A DNA stretch of 64,000 bases, from NCBI GenBank assembly GCA_029582155.1, contig CM055896.1:2839501-2903500 (forward strand). The letters are read 5' to 3'. The position numbers and the translations under genes are program-made. Within the stretch, counting starts at the first letter, position 1; the number at the start of each line of letters is the position of its first letter. Under the pieces are notes generated by a model. The model made no database searches and was not told the DNA's origin. It saw nothing but the letters and a program-made list of their open reading frames with translations. Source of the stretch: Panopea generosa. Lineage: Eukaryota; Mollusca; Bivalvia; Adapedonta; Hiatellidae. This document shows positions 24,028 to 34,555 of the stretch, one piece after another.

Positions 24028-27000
24028 CTAGGACAGCTGTTAAGGTTAAATAGTGTTTGTGTATTCTGTAAAAGCAAGAAAAACAAAAAACAATTCACTG
24101 ACATACCTGAAGCAAAAAATGACTTTAAAATTTAAGATATTTCCAAGAAAAAATTTGTGATTTTAAAAAAATTATATTGATCAGTGTTTTTTTCCACCAT
24201 TTTGGGAAGATGACCCATACCCTTGGACTTGGGAATTTTAGCGGCATTTTCATTAACATTGGGAAATTTTTTTGCATTAAATATATTTATATATTTATAA
24301 AAAGTGTACACTTGCCTATCAGGCCATTTAATTAAATAATCAATGTCATACTAAATTCAGAATGGGGAAAACTTTCTTTATTTTATCAAGGAAGTATGGC
24401 AAGTTTCAATTTACATTTTTGAAGCTTTCAATTGGGAATTTTTACCATTCAATTGGGAAAAAAGATACTATTTGCCATTGGGAATATGACCCAATAACGG
24501 CTATAAAAATGGCCGAAAAAAAACACTGTTGATATTATCAAAATTTAACAAGTAGTCCCTATGGCAAAGCTTGACCACTACGACATAAGTAGGGTTAGAA
24601 ATGCCTTTGGCAAAAAGTCCGGCTAAAAATGTCAACTCAATGTTTCACATTTTATGATAATAAATACCATGCATTCAATATTCCACATGCTTTAAATGCA
24701 TGTAAACTAAAACGAAAATAATTATACAATAAAACTACAACAATGGAATATTCAATTCAAGGATACAAATAATCCTCCGAACAAGCCTTTAGTAATTAGT
24801 TCATTCCTTGACATGAAGTATTTATTCCATCCTGTCCCTGCTTTTGTCAGAAGCAAAAACTGGAAAAGAAAAGTCTAGTTACAGCCAATACAGTTTATAA
24901 AGTGGTACAGGTTACAGGAGTCACTCTTGAGTTGTTTCTGTCTGTTTCAAAGAGTTAAACCAGTACTGATTTGTAAAACCATTGTCCATCAGGTTGAGCC
25001 TCAGGGATTGAACCTGGAACGACGGTTACGTCCGTCTTGAGTGACCAGCACTCAATCCATTACACTACCAGCCTGCATTTTTACATGTGTTGACATAGGA
25101 TAATAGAAATTAATTTTATCATTATTTTTAATAATCATAATTATGTCCTTAATTTTAATGCAATTATCTGAACACTATATCTTTTAAGTTAATTAATGAA
25201 ACAAATTTATACTACAATGCAAATTATGCTTGAAATTTATTGTGAGAAGAACCAATACCAAGTAATCGTGGATTAAGTGCTTTGCTTGTAGCACCAATCA
25301 GTTAATGCTTTTCCTTATAATATATAAATTTAAAAAAAGCAGAATTATCAAAACTTACAGAAAGCACAAAAGCCATAATAAAGTAAAAGGCAAATCCATA
25401 AAGTGCGGTCAATCCCAGAATGCCTGCAGCTGCTCCGGACAATGATGACATGGAAGTACGACAATACTCCAGGATTCCATTGTTTTGACGAACTGCAAGT
25501 TCATTGTATGCTGTTGTATCTGAAATTAAAATGAATCAAAATTTAGTTGAACCAAAAAAAGTAAGAAAAAGTCTCTTATTAATAATTATAATAGGTGGCC
25601 AATAATAAGAAGAACGTTCATTTCCCCCCCTCTTAATAATTTGATTCATACCATTTTTATTGGTTAATAACATATGTGAGGGCTATCAAAGGTAACTGGG
25701 CCTGGCTCCAAAAGTATTTAAGGCTAAATAAAGAACTTGACCTAAAATGTACACAGTACTGGCATATATTATGTACTATTTAAAGTAATCATAAATTATG
25801 CATTCATCATATTTGTCTTTTCCTTAAAACTGGATTTAGATGCATTGTGTTTGGGGTTTTGGATCTCCCTCTGGGATATTTAATATTCATATGGCGGTGT
25901 TTTATAGTAAATGTTATCGTGACATATGTACTAATGTGAATATGGTCATCATGGTTTGTTTGTATGGTTGTTTTTGCCTTTTTTCAACAGTGTTTCAGTT
26001 ATTTAACGGCAACCAGTGTACCTAATTTTTATTCCTGGGATCCACTTTGTGGCTAACCAGCACTTAACACATCTTTTCAAGTCCCTCACTAATTCCCAAC
26101 ATATTCAGAGGTGGGACTCATGACAGTAGAACTATGTCATGGATCCTCCATGGCAGAATGGTCTAAGGCACCATCTCAAGATCATAGGTTATAGTCACGC
26201 TCTCTCCAAAAACTTCAAGCTAGAAAGTTTGCCAGTTACTTGCAAGAGGACAGTGGTCCTACTCAGATTCATTCTGAGGCCTTCCTTCACCAATAGAACT
26301 GGAGATGACATGTATAACCTGAAATTTGTTAAAAATGGCATGAAAAAAAAAAAGAAATAAGCTCATGACCAATCAGAGGATGTCGCTGGGCGGGGAATCA
26401 ACCTTATGACCCCTGAATTGACAGTCATATATTTTACAGACTGAGTTAGCTAGCCCTGGCACTAAATTTGCTGCAGAGCAGCCTGATTAGGCAAAGGGGA
26501 CTACAGTCTACATGCATGCATACAGAGCTGTTTAATCTGTTTTAGATCTGCACTTTTTCACAACTAGCATTCACGTGATAACAAAATGACCAATTCAAAG
26601 CGCGAAGGTAAATAAAAACTTAAACTTGAACTATTGTTTAATTTATTATTTTTTTTGAGTATTTGCTACGCTGTGTCACTGTGATTTATAGTAGTACAAG
26701 TGGTTTTTGTGGTGAAATTATCATAAAAAGACTTCTGTATATTGATATACCATTTATAATTCGAATAATTTTATTTCGTGGACAATTGCAACATGTGTCA
26801 AATCAGTGAGACACCTTAGACGGATAGTACAGCTGTTTGTTTGAGATATAATTAAAATATGATTATTACAGAACATAAATGAGTGAGTACTGAAACTCGA
26901 AGAAGAAGTCTAATTCAGTTTTAATTAACCGGTGTCAAATCAGTGAGACACCTTAGACGGATAGTACAGCTGTTTGTTTGAGATATAATTAAAATATGAT

Positions 27001-27293
27001 TATTACAGAACATAAATGAGTGAGTACTGAAACTCGAAGAAGAAGTCTAATTCAGTTTTAATTAACCGGTTTTCATGGCGTCAGACATTTATTTGAACGA
27101 TATATTTTTACTCCCTTATTATCGACAAATAAAGTCATTTGTAAAGTAATAACCTAACATAAATACAAAATAGAAGTGTTAAGATATATATCATGTACGT
27201 TTTGAATATAATTTACAGTATCAAATCGGCAACAAACGGGAATATACCTCGTTTAGTCCGCTGCTTCGTTTTTACTGCAATGGTAGTCGCCAT
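23977..27293 (-). CDS. EMC6: ER membrane protein complex subunit 6 (EMC6), four exons
   Basis: Exons in order: 27248-27293, 25359-25519, 24767-24859, 23977-24027. All introns are GT-AG and all phases agree (15 codons+1, 2+53 codons, 31 codons, 17 codons with stop), giving 116 residues; human EMC6 has 110. Diagnostic stretches: [50 protein letters not shown] and [11 protein letters not shown] at the C terminus. Three membrane segments are apparent. EMC6 is a core subunit of the ER membrane complex, which inserts tail-anchored and multipass proteins. The charged leader (V-K-T-K-Q-R-T-K-R) differs from the vertebrate one, as usual for this tail. No frameshift was found. Confidence 0.94.
24182..24528. 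mobile_element. hAT-like MITE (copy 1), EMC6 intron 3
   Basis: Ends are 'cagtgtttttttccaccatt' and 'aaatggccgaaaaaaaacac' plus TG, forming terminal inverted repeats with CAGTG tips. The body is non-coding. A second copy is at 37501-37852. Confidence 0.75.
24767..24859 (-). CDS. EMC6: EMC6 exon 3
   Basis: Thirty-one codons from F-L-L-L-T-K-A-G to G-L-F-G-G-L-F. The donor GTATCC is weak. If it is not used, the frame stops within four codons (V-S-L-N), removing the last membrane segment. Confidence 0.92.
24998..25075 (-). mobile_element. tRNA-like SINE head in EMC6 intron 2
   Basis: Minus strand: A box 'gctggtagtgtaatggattg' and B box 'aggttcaatccctgagg'. The family differs from S1-S4. A real tRNA is not excluded, but the acceptor arms do not pair well. 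Confidence 0.5.
25359..25519 (-). CDS. EMC6: EMC6 exon 2
   Basis: Codes for [11 protein letters not shown] through F-I-M-A-F-V-L-S, including the first hydrophobic hairpin. Acceptor TTTCAG, donor GTAAGT. Confidence 0.94.
25995..26462 (-). mobile_element. SINE S1 interrupted by SINE S4
   Basis: S1 body pieces (minus) at about 25995-26135 and S1 head at 26360-26462 flank a plus-strand S4 copy at 26139-26300. This is a nested insertion inside EMC6 intron 1. Confidence 0.65.
26795..27068. repeat. Perfect 137-bp tandem duplication in EMC6 intron 1
   Basis: The 137 bases from 26795 to 26931 ('gtgtcaaatcagtgagacac' ... 'ttaattaaccg') recur from 26932 to 27068 with no difference that I can see. Confidence 0.9.
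27248..27293 (-). CDS. EMC6: EMC6 exon 1
   Basis: [15 protein letters not shown], with the donor GTATAT after one base of the next codon. The start context AAAATGGCGAC is favourable and is the only upstream ATG that splices in frame to exon 2. Confidence 0.88.
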
Positions 27294-28930
27294 TTTGAAT
27301 TTAATATCAAACACGAATGCTTTCTGTCACTATCGTCTTTATATACTACCCCCGATACTAATGTAGTTATAGTCATTGGCAAATTTGATATCTATATTCA
27401 TTTAAAATAAGAAACACAGCTTATAAAACAAGTTGTAGAGAGAAGCTAAAAAATTACTAATACGTCAGATGTGCAAAAAAAGCTGAGACAGTGCCAAATG
27501 AGGCAATACTTGATAATGCAAGTACCATACCTCTGGTCAGTTGAGATATTATACATATAACTACTGTGAATGTTTGGTGAAGATCCAATGAAAAGTGCAT
27601 GTGCCAGAGTGCACAATACACCAAATCAAGGACTTAAATAAGTTCTTGACCAAACACACACAAGTTATTTTACAATTCAAGGGCCATAACTCCAACAATA
27701 TTTATCCGATTTGGACTGTTTAATTATGAACTTGTTCAAGATATCATGGTAAGATATATAACAAATGTGTCAGGCAAATATCAAATTAAAATCCCAGGTG
27801 CTTAAGTGTATATGTCAAATCAAGGACCTGTCTGAGGTATATACCAATTAGGTTTTTTTTGCTTAAGGACATCACAGCCACATGGACAACGAAACAAAAA
27901 CAACAAAAAACAATAATATTATGTCATGATGTTTAATGTAAATAAACAATAAATTACAGGCATTCAGTTTCAAACATATATGTTAGTGTTATATATGTCA
28001 GTGACTCAGTGCATGCAAATGATCATCCAATACACAGTGATGCAAACTTTTTTTAACAGTTTACAGAATCAATACCTATTACTGAAAAACAAAATAGGTT
28101 TTAAACAAAATAAATTCGAGCTAAACAAAAAAAATTAATCTAAGGTTTTAGATCCTTAAGTATGGAAACTTAGTTAACTTAGCTATATACATTGTTTGTA
28201 TTTCCAGCTTCAGATTGAAACACATTTTGTGACATGATTTAATTTTACTATCAATTTGTTGAATTCTGTCAAAATAGTTACATATTTTAAAATTTGTTTA
28301 ATTTTAGAAAGAGCCTGAATGTGTGCTATCTATTATTAGAATGGGGATTTCGTTTAAATGTCCCTTCCCTGATTAAAATATCATTTTTTGGTCACGTTTT
28401 GGCAGATGTGTAAAACCCAAATATATCATATTTTATTTCTTTATGTAAATGAGACATTCACAGCAATTTTTCCTGATATACTGCCTATAACATCTGTTAC
28501 ATCCAATGAAATGTTTTTCATGTAAACAACAAGGATTAATGATGATGGACACTGGGCAATCAAAAACAGCTCACCTTAACCTTTTGGCTTAGAAGAAAGG
28601 TAACTGACTGATATTTTGTGAACGCTTGCATATTCACACAAAATCTAGCAATATCTCATTTTCAATTATCTTAACTTCCATTCATCTCAGGAACACAAAT
28701 CAAAACTCTTACATTGCAGAATGAATTTCTCATCAAAACAATACCATTCCCAGCATTTTGTGCTTAAAATTGTTTAAGTACTCCTGATTTCAAAATTTAT
28801 ATCCTGCCGCTAAAATAACAACAATTTGATAGTCTCCTCTTACAAATATTTACTACCCTGGCAGTAAATGTTGGGGGTTTAAACAGTTTACTAGTTTATT
28901 GGCAAATCGGCATTTATGGCCATTTACAAT
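27294..28930. other. Region upstream of EMC6, no gene seen
   Basis: The EMC6 promoter should lie directly above 27293; the start codon region AAAATGGCGAC resembles a YY1-type initiator site. Beyond it I see AT-rich sequence without exons or arrays. Confidence 0.4.
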
Positions 28931-29872
28931 ACAGTCAAACCTGTACTAACGGTCACCTGTTATAAGCAGCCACCTGCCTTATGCGGCCAGTTTCAGACCC
29001 TCCCGTCGAAATTTACTATATAATTTAACTGCAATAGGCGGTCACCTGGCCGACGCGGCCAGCGGCCAACATTTTTGGTCCCAAATGCATTAAAAACCTC
29101 CTAAAACGGCCACCAAATGAACAAATTTAACCGTTAAATATCGATTTTGGCATATAAAAATTTCATTACGGCCACAGAATTAATATTTAATTAAAGTACT
29201 AAAAACCAAATAAATCAAATAATTATAATAAATCTTTAATTTAAATTAAGTTTCTTTTAGTTTAAACTTTCTTAATTGGCCGTAAACAAACCAAACAAAG
29301 CTGTTATTGTGTTCTACATATTCGCCATTTTTCTGACTCAAACCAAACAAAGATGTTTTTGTGTTCTACATAATCGCAATTTTTTCGACTCAAACACGAG
29401 TGTAGTGCGTGATAATTTTCACGTCTCTATTTTTAGCTCGCGTCAGATCAAAGTGTTTTGTGTAAACACGTTAACTGTGAAAAAGTCGGCATATAAAAAG
29501 ACTAAAGAAGCTAACGTTTTTGAGACGATAATTAGAATGGCAGTTTGTTCGTGCTTTTAACGAACGATAAGGAATTAACTCATTAAGTTCACACTTGTAA
29601 AAAGCGCTAATTGTGGAAAATATAAAATTTGAAAATGATTTATTGTGACTTAAATCATAAACGTTTTGATTGTCAGCGTGTAAACAATGCCACCAAAACG
29701 GAAGTGTTTCACTTTGGATGAACGTGTTGAGGTTGTGAAATTGTGCCAATATACAAAAATACTTCGCTAATCTGGGTGAAAATTGATGACCCTGTAGTAG
29801 GCAGCCACCTGTCTTAAGCGGCCAATTTGGCCCTTTCCCTTGGCTGGCTGCTTAAGACAGGTTTGACTGTAC
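28931..29872 (+). mobile_element. Tigger/pogo-type element with transposase start
   Basis: It is bounded by the same ends as the T MITEs ('acagtcaaacctgtactaac' and 'gacaggtttgactgta') but is ~940 bp long. At 29687 an ATG opens M-P-P-K-R-K-C-F-T-L-D-E-R-V-E-V-V-K-L-C-Q, the typical start of a CENP-B-like N-terminal helix-turn-helix in Tigger/pogo transposases. The frame stops after 27 codons and the rest of the transposase is absent. This is an internally deleted, non-autonomous relative of the parent of the T MITEs. The larger open frames in the region are not transposase. Confidence 0.75.
29687..29770 (+). pseudogene. Transposase N-terminal remnant (27 codons)
   Basis: M-P-P-K-R-K...F-T-L-D-E-R-V-E-V-V-K is the beginning of a Tigger/pogo (Tc1-mariner superfamily) transposase DNA-binding domain. 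The next residues (Y-T-K-I-L-R, stop) show the deletion junction. It has no catalytic D residues. Confidence 0.6.
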
Positions 29873-30263
29873 AAAATCAATTAAATATGAAATAGACATA
29901 TATAAATATAAATTACAAAACACATTTAAATACACATATATGTATATCATATATTCAAACTGAAGCAGTCATGGTATTTTCATAACATTCATTTTTGGAA
30001 ATATTCAATATTGCAAATTGATATTTTCTATGATTTTTTTAGATATATCATTTTCAAAATCGGTGTCGACTGTGAAAATTTATCAAAATTGTTGTGTTTC
30101 TTGGAAGAATTTAATTTTTAGAAAACTAAAGGTGGAAAGTCTTAAAAAACTTAAAATTTAATTGATCTTTTTTGCATTTCTTTTAGCTAAAAAATTGACA
30201 AATACACTTTTTTTCAAAATTGACCATAAATATTTGAAACTCTAAGGATGCCTCTCAAATAAG

Positions 30264-30473
30264 TACAGTAGAACTTCGATGGCTCAAACACGACGCGACT
30301 GGACAAAATAGTTCCGAGTTAAAAGTTGTTTGAGCCAAGTATTTTTCAACATCATACTATACTATGTATATGTATACATAATGAAATAGGAATTCAGCTG
30401 GGACAAGATAAGTGGCTCAAGCTTGATGTGGTGTTCCAGCAATCCATGTTTGAGCCAACGAAGTTCTATTGTA
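30264..30473. mobile_element. Second MITE family with 'tacagtagaacttcg' ends
   Basis: Ends 'tacagtagaacttcgatggc' and 'gccaacgaagttctattgta' are inverted repeats, with 'tggctcaa/ttgagcca' motifs inside. It has TA at both borders, as expected for the Tc1-mariner superfamily. Length 210 bp, non-coding. Confidence 0.75.
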
Positions 30474-30697
30474 AAAATCTATGCCCGTTTCCAAAGTAGT
30501 AATAAAATATTTGTCTGCATTAGGTTTTAATTTTGTATTAAGTAAAAATATATATGTTATTCAGATATTGCTTTTTGTAAAATATCAGCAGTTTCTATGA
30601 CAACATCATTTTTGAGAATTTAGAGGTGGAAAAACAATGAGTTGAAGTAATATCAACATCATATAAACCATATATTTTGATATGCATTGAATGAATG

Positions 30698-30905
30698 AAT
30701 GATTAATTGAATTAGGGTTTTATTGTATACCCAAATGAAAGGAAGATTCCAGTCTCATTCCACGTGAACAAAAACAACAAATTATCATACAGATGGAAAA
30801 AGCAACACATTAACAAAATAATACATATGCAGAATAAACTTAAAACTTTTATACCTGCAAAAATGCAGTTTGATCAAATTCTATAAAAGCATTCAAAAGT
30901 CATGA
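30698..30905 (+). mobile_element. Dispersed repeat family R (copy 3)
   Basis: Contains 'gaattagggttttattgtat', 'gaaaggaagattccagtctc' and 'aacaacaaattatcatacag', matching the copies at 7770 and 20100. Confidence 0.6.
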
Positions 30906-30943
30906 CTTTCTTATCATTGGATATCAATAAATCATAAACACAA

Positions 30944-31129
30944 ACAGTCAAACCTGTGTAAGTGGTCACCTCTAATGACCAGCCACGTGTCTTAAGCAGC
31001 CACACTTATATAACTACTTCCCATTTCTATGTTTTCAGAGCAAATTAATCTGTATTAAGCAACAACCTGTCTTAAAAAGCCACTTTTTCTCCTTTCTTTG
31101 ATTGGCTGCTTAAGACAGGTTTGACCGTA
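30944..31129 (+). mobile_element. Tigger-like MITE (family T), complete
   Basis: Begins 'acagtcaaacctgtgtaagt' and ends 'taagacaggtttgaccgta', with the family's internal 'attaagcaacaacctgtctt'. Confidence 0.85.
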
Positions 31130-31498
31130 AATGAAAATATGCAGTTCATGTTTCCAAGTATAAACACAGTGTACTCTTGGACTCATTATAATAATTTACA
31201 ATAAACATTTTTTGCAAACCAAACAATAAATACAAGTATATACATAAATTTCAAAATGTAACATGCCATTATATATAACAAATACTATTATTTAAAACTA
31301 CGACAAAACTGAATAAAATACAAATTTCTGTCTACTTTATTTCACATCTTAATAAAAATAAATAAAATGATATATCTATGTTAATGTTTATGCTCAACTG
31401 GGTTCATTTTCAATCCAACCAATGGAAGCCTTGCTTTCATTGTAACAAGGTTTTTGATTGGTTGGTTTGAGTAGAACTCAGTTAGGTGTTTATCACTT

Positions 31499-31775
31499 AT
31501 GGGGCCTGGCAAAATTTTGTATTATGCGAGATGGAAACGGTTAGGTCAGTTGGCAACTGGTCTGAAAATAAATCCAGGAATCGTGAGTTTAAATTGCCAC
31601 CTGGCCAAAATCTGATTATTATAAAAATGATATATATACATATATATATATATGACATTTCATCTCTCACTGCAGATTCAAGTGGGACAGTTATCAGTTC
31701 CTTCAGGAAGTGGTTAAGTTAACTGATCGTTTGTTAGCCCTCAATTGCATAAAAATGAAACTAAATATTCAAACA
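31499..31775 (+). mobile_element. SINE family S1, diverged
   Basis: Decayed head ('ggttaggtcagttggcaact', 'cgtgagtttaaattgccacc') and a typical tail 'gcataaaaatgaaactaaat'. A dinucleotide expansion (tatata) lies inside. Confidence 0.7.
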
Positions 31776-31870
31776 AACAAAACATTTGAACCATACGGGA
31801 AGCTTGAAGTTTATTTTAAGAAAACTGGATTGAGTTTCATCACCATTAACTTAGCTAAGTAAATTAGTCA

Positions 31871-32172
31871 GAATATTTAGCGTAATTTTTATGCTATCGA
31901 GGGCTAATACAGGATCAGTTAACTTAACCACTCTTTCCAGGAAGGTTAACATGTACTCGAGCACACCCATCTATAAATATCTATCTTCCATTTAGCCAAA
32001 CATAGTCTCCAAAGTAACTGATAACTTTCCCACTTATATCAGCGAAGAGAGATGAATGAGACGCAACATTAATATCAATCACCACAAAAACTGAGGCCTG
32101 GCTGAGACTAAAAGTCACAACACCTAGATTGACAGTCTGAGAGGTGCTACTTGCTGAGTTAAGCGGGACAAG
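31871..32172 (-). mobile_element. SINE family S1 (minus)
   Basis: Starts with the tail 'tatttagcgtaatttttatg' and runs to a decayed head 'ttgctgagttaagcgggaca'. It is in opposite orientation to the copy at 31499, 100 bp away, so the two form a potential hairpin. Confidence 0.75.
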
Positions 32173-33085
32173 CCTACAGCAGACAAACATATTCAAATGA
32201 TGTCTAACAAATATTCTTTACATCCTGTACACCTGTATATTAAATATTATTTTATTTTTCAATAAAAAGGTCGACTAGAGCTAATGAAGATGTATCCATT
32301 TTATTCTGGAAATTGTTTTATTTGTAAGTTTATGAAAGCCCTCAATCACTTATTTTTCAAATTGCAAAAAAAATCAAAATGTTTTTTTATGATTTGGTTT
32401 AAAAAAATCGTAGAATTTATGTTATACATTTGTATTTGATAAACTTTTTAAAGGGAATATATAAGGATTTTTCTAAATTGGCTAAAAACATTTTGAATGA
32501 ATACTTGGATAGGAATCCGCAATATTATTCTGTCATTCGCTGCAATCATGCCACAGAAGAAATCATGAGATAGCAATGTAATTTTGTCAGAAGATGACCA
32601 GATGCATGATGGACATGACTGGTAAATGTCAAAACCACACATCATTCTACCGGTGTACATTAAAAACTTTTCAGTGTTGTTTTCATTTTATAATTAAAGG
32701 TGTATGTAATACTGAATGTTACCAGTTAGTCCATCGTCAGATACCCACGTGTAATCCATTCCGAATACTCTCCATTGAACACCCGTGGGATATTACACTA
32801 GCTTTGCATCGTTTTTACCAAGTCACAATGCAACCATATGATTTCATGAATGGAACGTTATCCAATTGCAATTCTAGTTTCATGCAAACGCCATTTTGAT
32901 AAGACGTTGTTAACGTTAGCTGTATTTTGTTCTGTTCAAATTAAACGATGCAGAGCTAGCGTAATTTCCCACGGGTGATGGATGGAGAGTATCGGAATTG
33001 ACACCCGTCGGTATCTGATGATGCAGTTAGTCATAAATAATCAACGTGAGGTCGATGACTCAACTTCCACACAGCTACTAGGTCC
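32173..33085. other. Spacer, no gene supported
   Basis: Two overlapping open frames (minus 32448-32660, plus 32594-32899) have no recognisable domain. A partly palindromic stretch near 32735-33010 ('cagatacccacgtgtaatcc' versus 'gacacccgtcggtatctgat', 'ttccattc' with 'gatggatgg') suggests a decayed inverted-repeat element. Confidence 0.35.
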
Positions 33086-33738
33086 ATACTCTGTACCAAT
33101 CACACACAATGTCTGCCAATATTTTACATTTCATGTGGATAGATTCAGTCCAAAACTCTACCATTCACAGCTAATGTCTTTCAGTCCATAACTCTACCAT
33201 TCACAGCTAATGTCTGCCAATATTTTACATTCCATGTGGATAGATTCAGTCCATAACTCTACCATTCACAGCTAATGTCTGCCAATATTTTACATTTCAT
33301 GTGGATAGATTCAGTCAATAACTCTACCATTCACAGCTAATGTCTGCCAATATTTTACATTCCATGTGGATAGATTCAGTCCATAACTCTACCATTCACA
33401 GCTAATGTCTGCTAATATTTTACATTCCATGTGGATAGATTCAGTCCATAACTCTACCATTCACAGCTAATGTCTGCCAATATTTTACATTTCATGTGGA
33501 TAGATTCAGTCCATAACTCTACCATTCACAGATAATGTCTGCCAATATTTTACATTCCATGTGGATAGATTCAGTCCATAACTCTACCATTCACAGCTAA
33601 TGTCTGCCAAAATTTTACATTTCATGTGGATAGATTCAGTTCATAACTCTACCATTCACAGCTAATGTCTGCCAATATTTTACATTTCATGTGGAAAAAC
33701 TCAGTCCATAGTTCTGTACCATTCACACACAATGTCAA
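33086..33738. repeat. 65-bp minisatellite, ~10 units
   Basis: The unit is 'attcagtccataactctacc' + 'attcacagctaatgtctgcc' + 'aatattttacattccatgtg' + 'gatag'. Units differ mainly at tttcat/ttccat. The array is downstream of the ROC-COR-Death stop codon. Confidence 0.92.
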
Positions 33739-34555
33739 TGTTTTACTTTCATGCTTACAGCAAGTTCTTTAATTTGTACAATTCATATTTTATGTCTTCT
33801 GGCAACGTTGATAATAAAGTCCCAATTAAACCGAGTGTTATTCATTATATTATTAAGTCTACAAGATTTTCACATCCCATGTGGTAATAATCCAATCTGT
33901 CAATATCATATAAACACACCCTTTTAAAAAGAGAGACGACACACGAACATGCTATAATGCCAGTACACTTGTTATGGCACTACTTATGACATCACCATCA
34001 TAACTCCTGATATTTACTGCTGAGTGAGTCACTCCCATATATGATGGCAGCAATTAAAAAAATACATCCTACTGCATGGCATATGAAATTCCATATCCAC
34101 AGCATTAATGTTATTAGGTTATTTTAGCTTGATTCCAAAGAAAGCTGAAAGCTTATATGAAATGCTCTTGTGTTCGCTTCGTGTGCAGAATTAGAACTGA
34201 ATGTTGTACTTTTAAGAGGCCACAAGGTCAGGATGTGGATCGATACCCGGATGTCTAGTTTGAGCAGCCAACACCTCCACTGCACTATCGTCCCACTTCA
34301 TCTTCAATTCAGAAAAGCAATTCTGAAACAATCAGGATCTCACTTAACGTTATTATTAATAACTATTTCCTCATCTTCTGCAGGAAATATATGGAAAAAA
34401 ACACTTGGAATCAGCCGTACCTCAAACACAGTCCCTTTTGTGTCATCACCATTCAAAATTATCCAAGAAGTTCTTTATCAGGTCCCAGTCAACTGTGACA
34501 CTAGTGGTAATCTCTAGTACAACTAGTAAGGTCTTCAATATGGCATTTTCTCCAT
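33739..34555. other. 3' flank of the ROC-COR-Death gene
   Basis: No further exon was seen. The plus-strand frame at 34170-34517 overlaps a tRNA-like B box on the minus strand near 34230-34260 ('gggtatcgatccacatcct'), so it is probably a decayed SINE. Confidence 0.4.

Noticed and set aside
29276..29749. Plus and minus frames inside the Tigger-type element
   Set aside because: Neither resembles a transposase; the only recognisable transposase piece is the 27-codon start at 29687.
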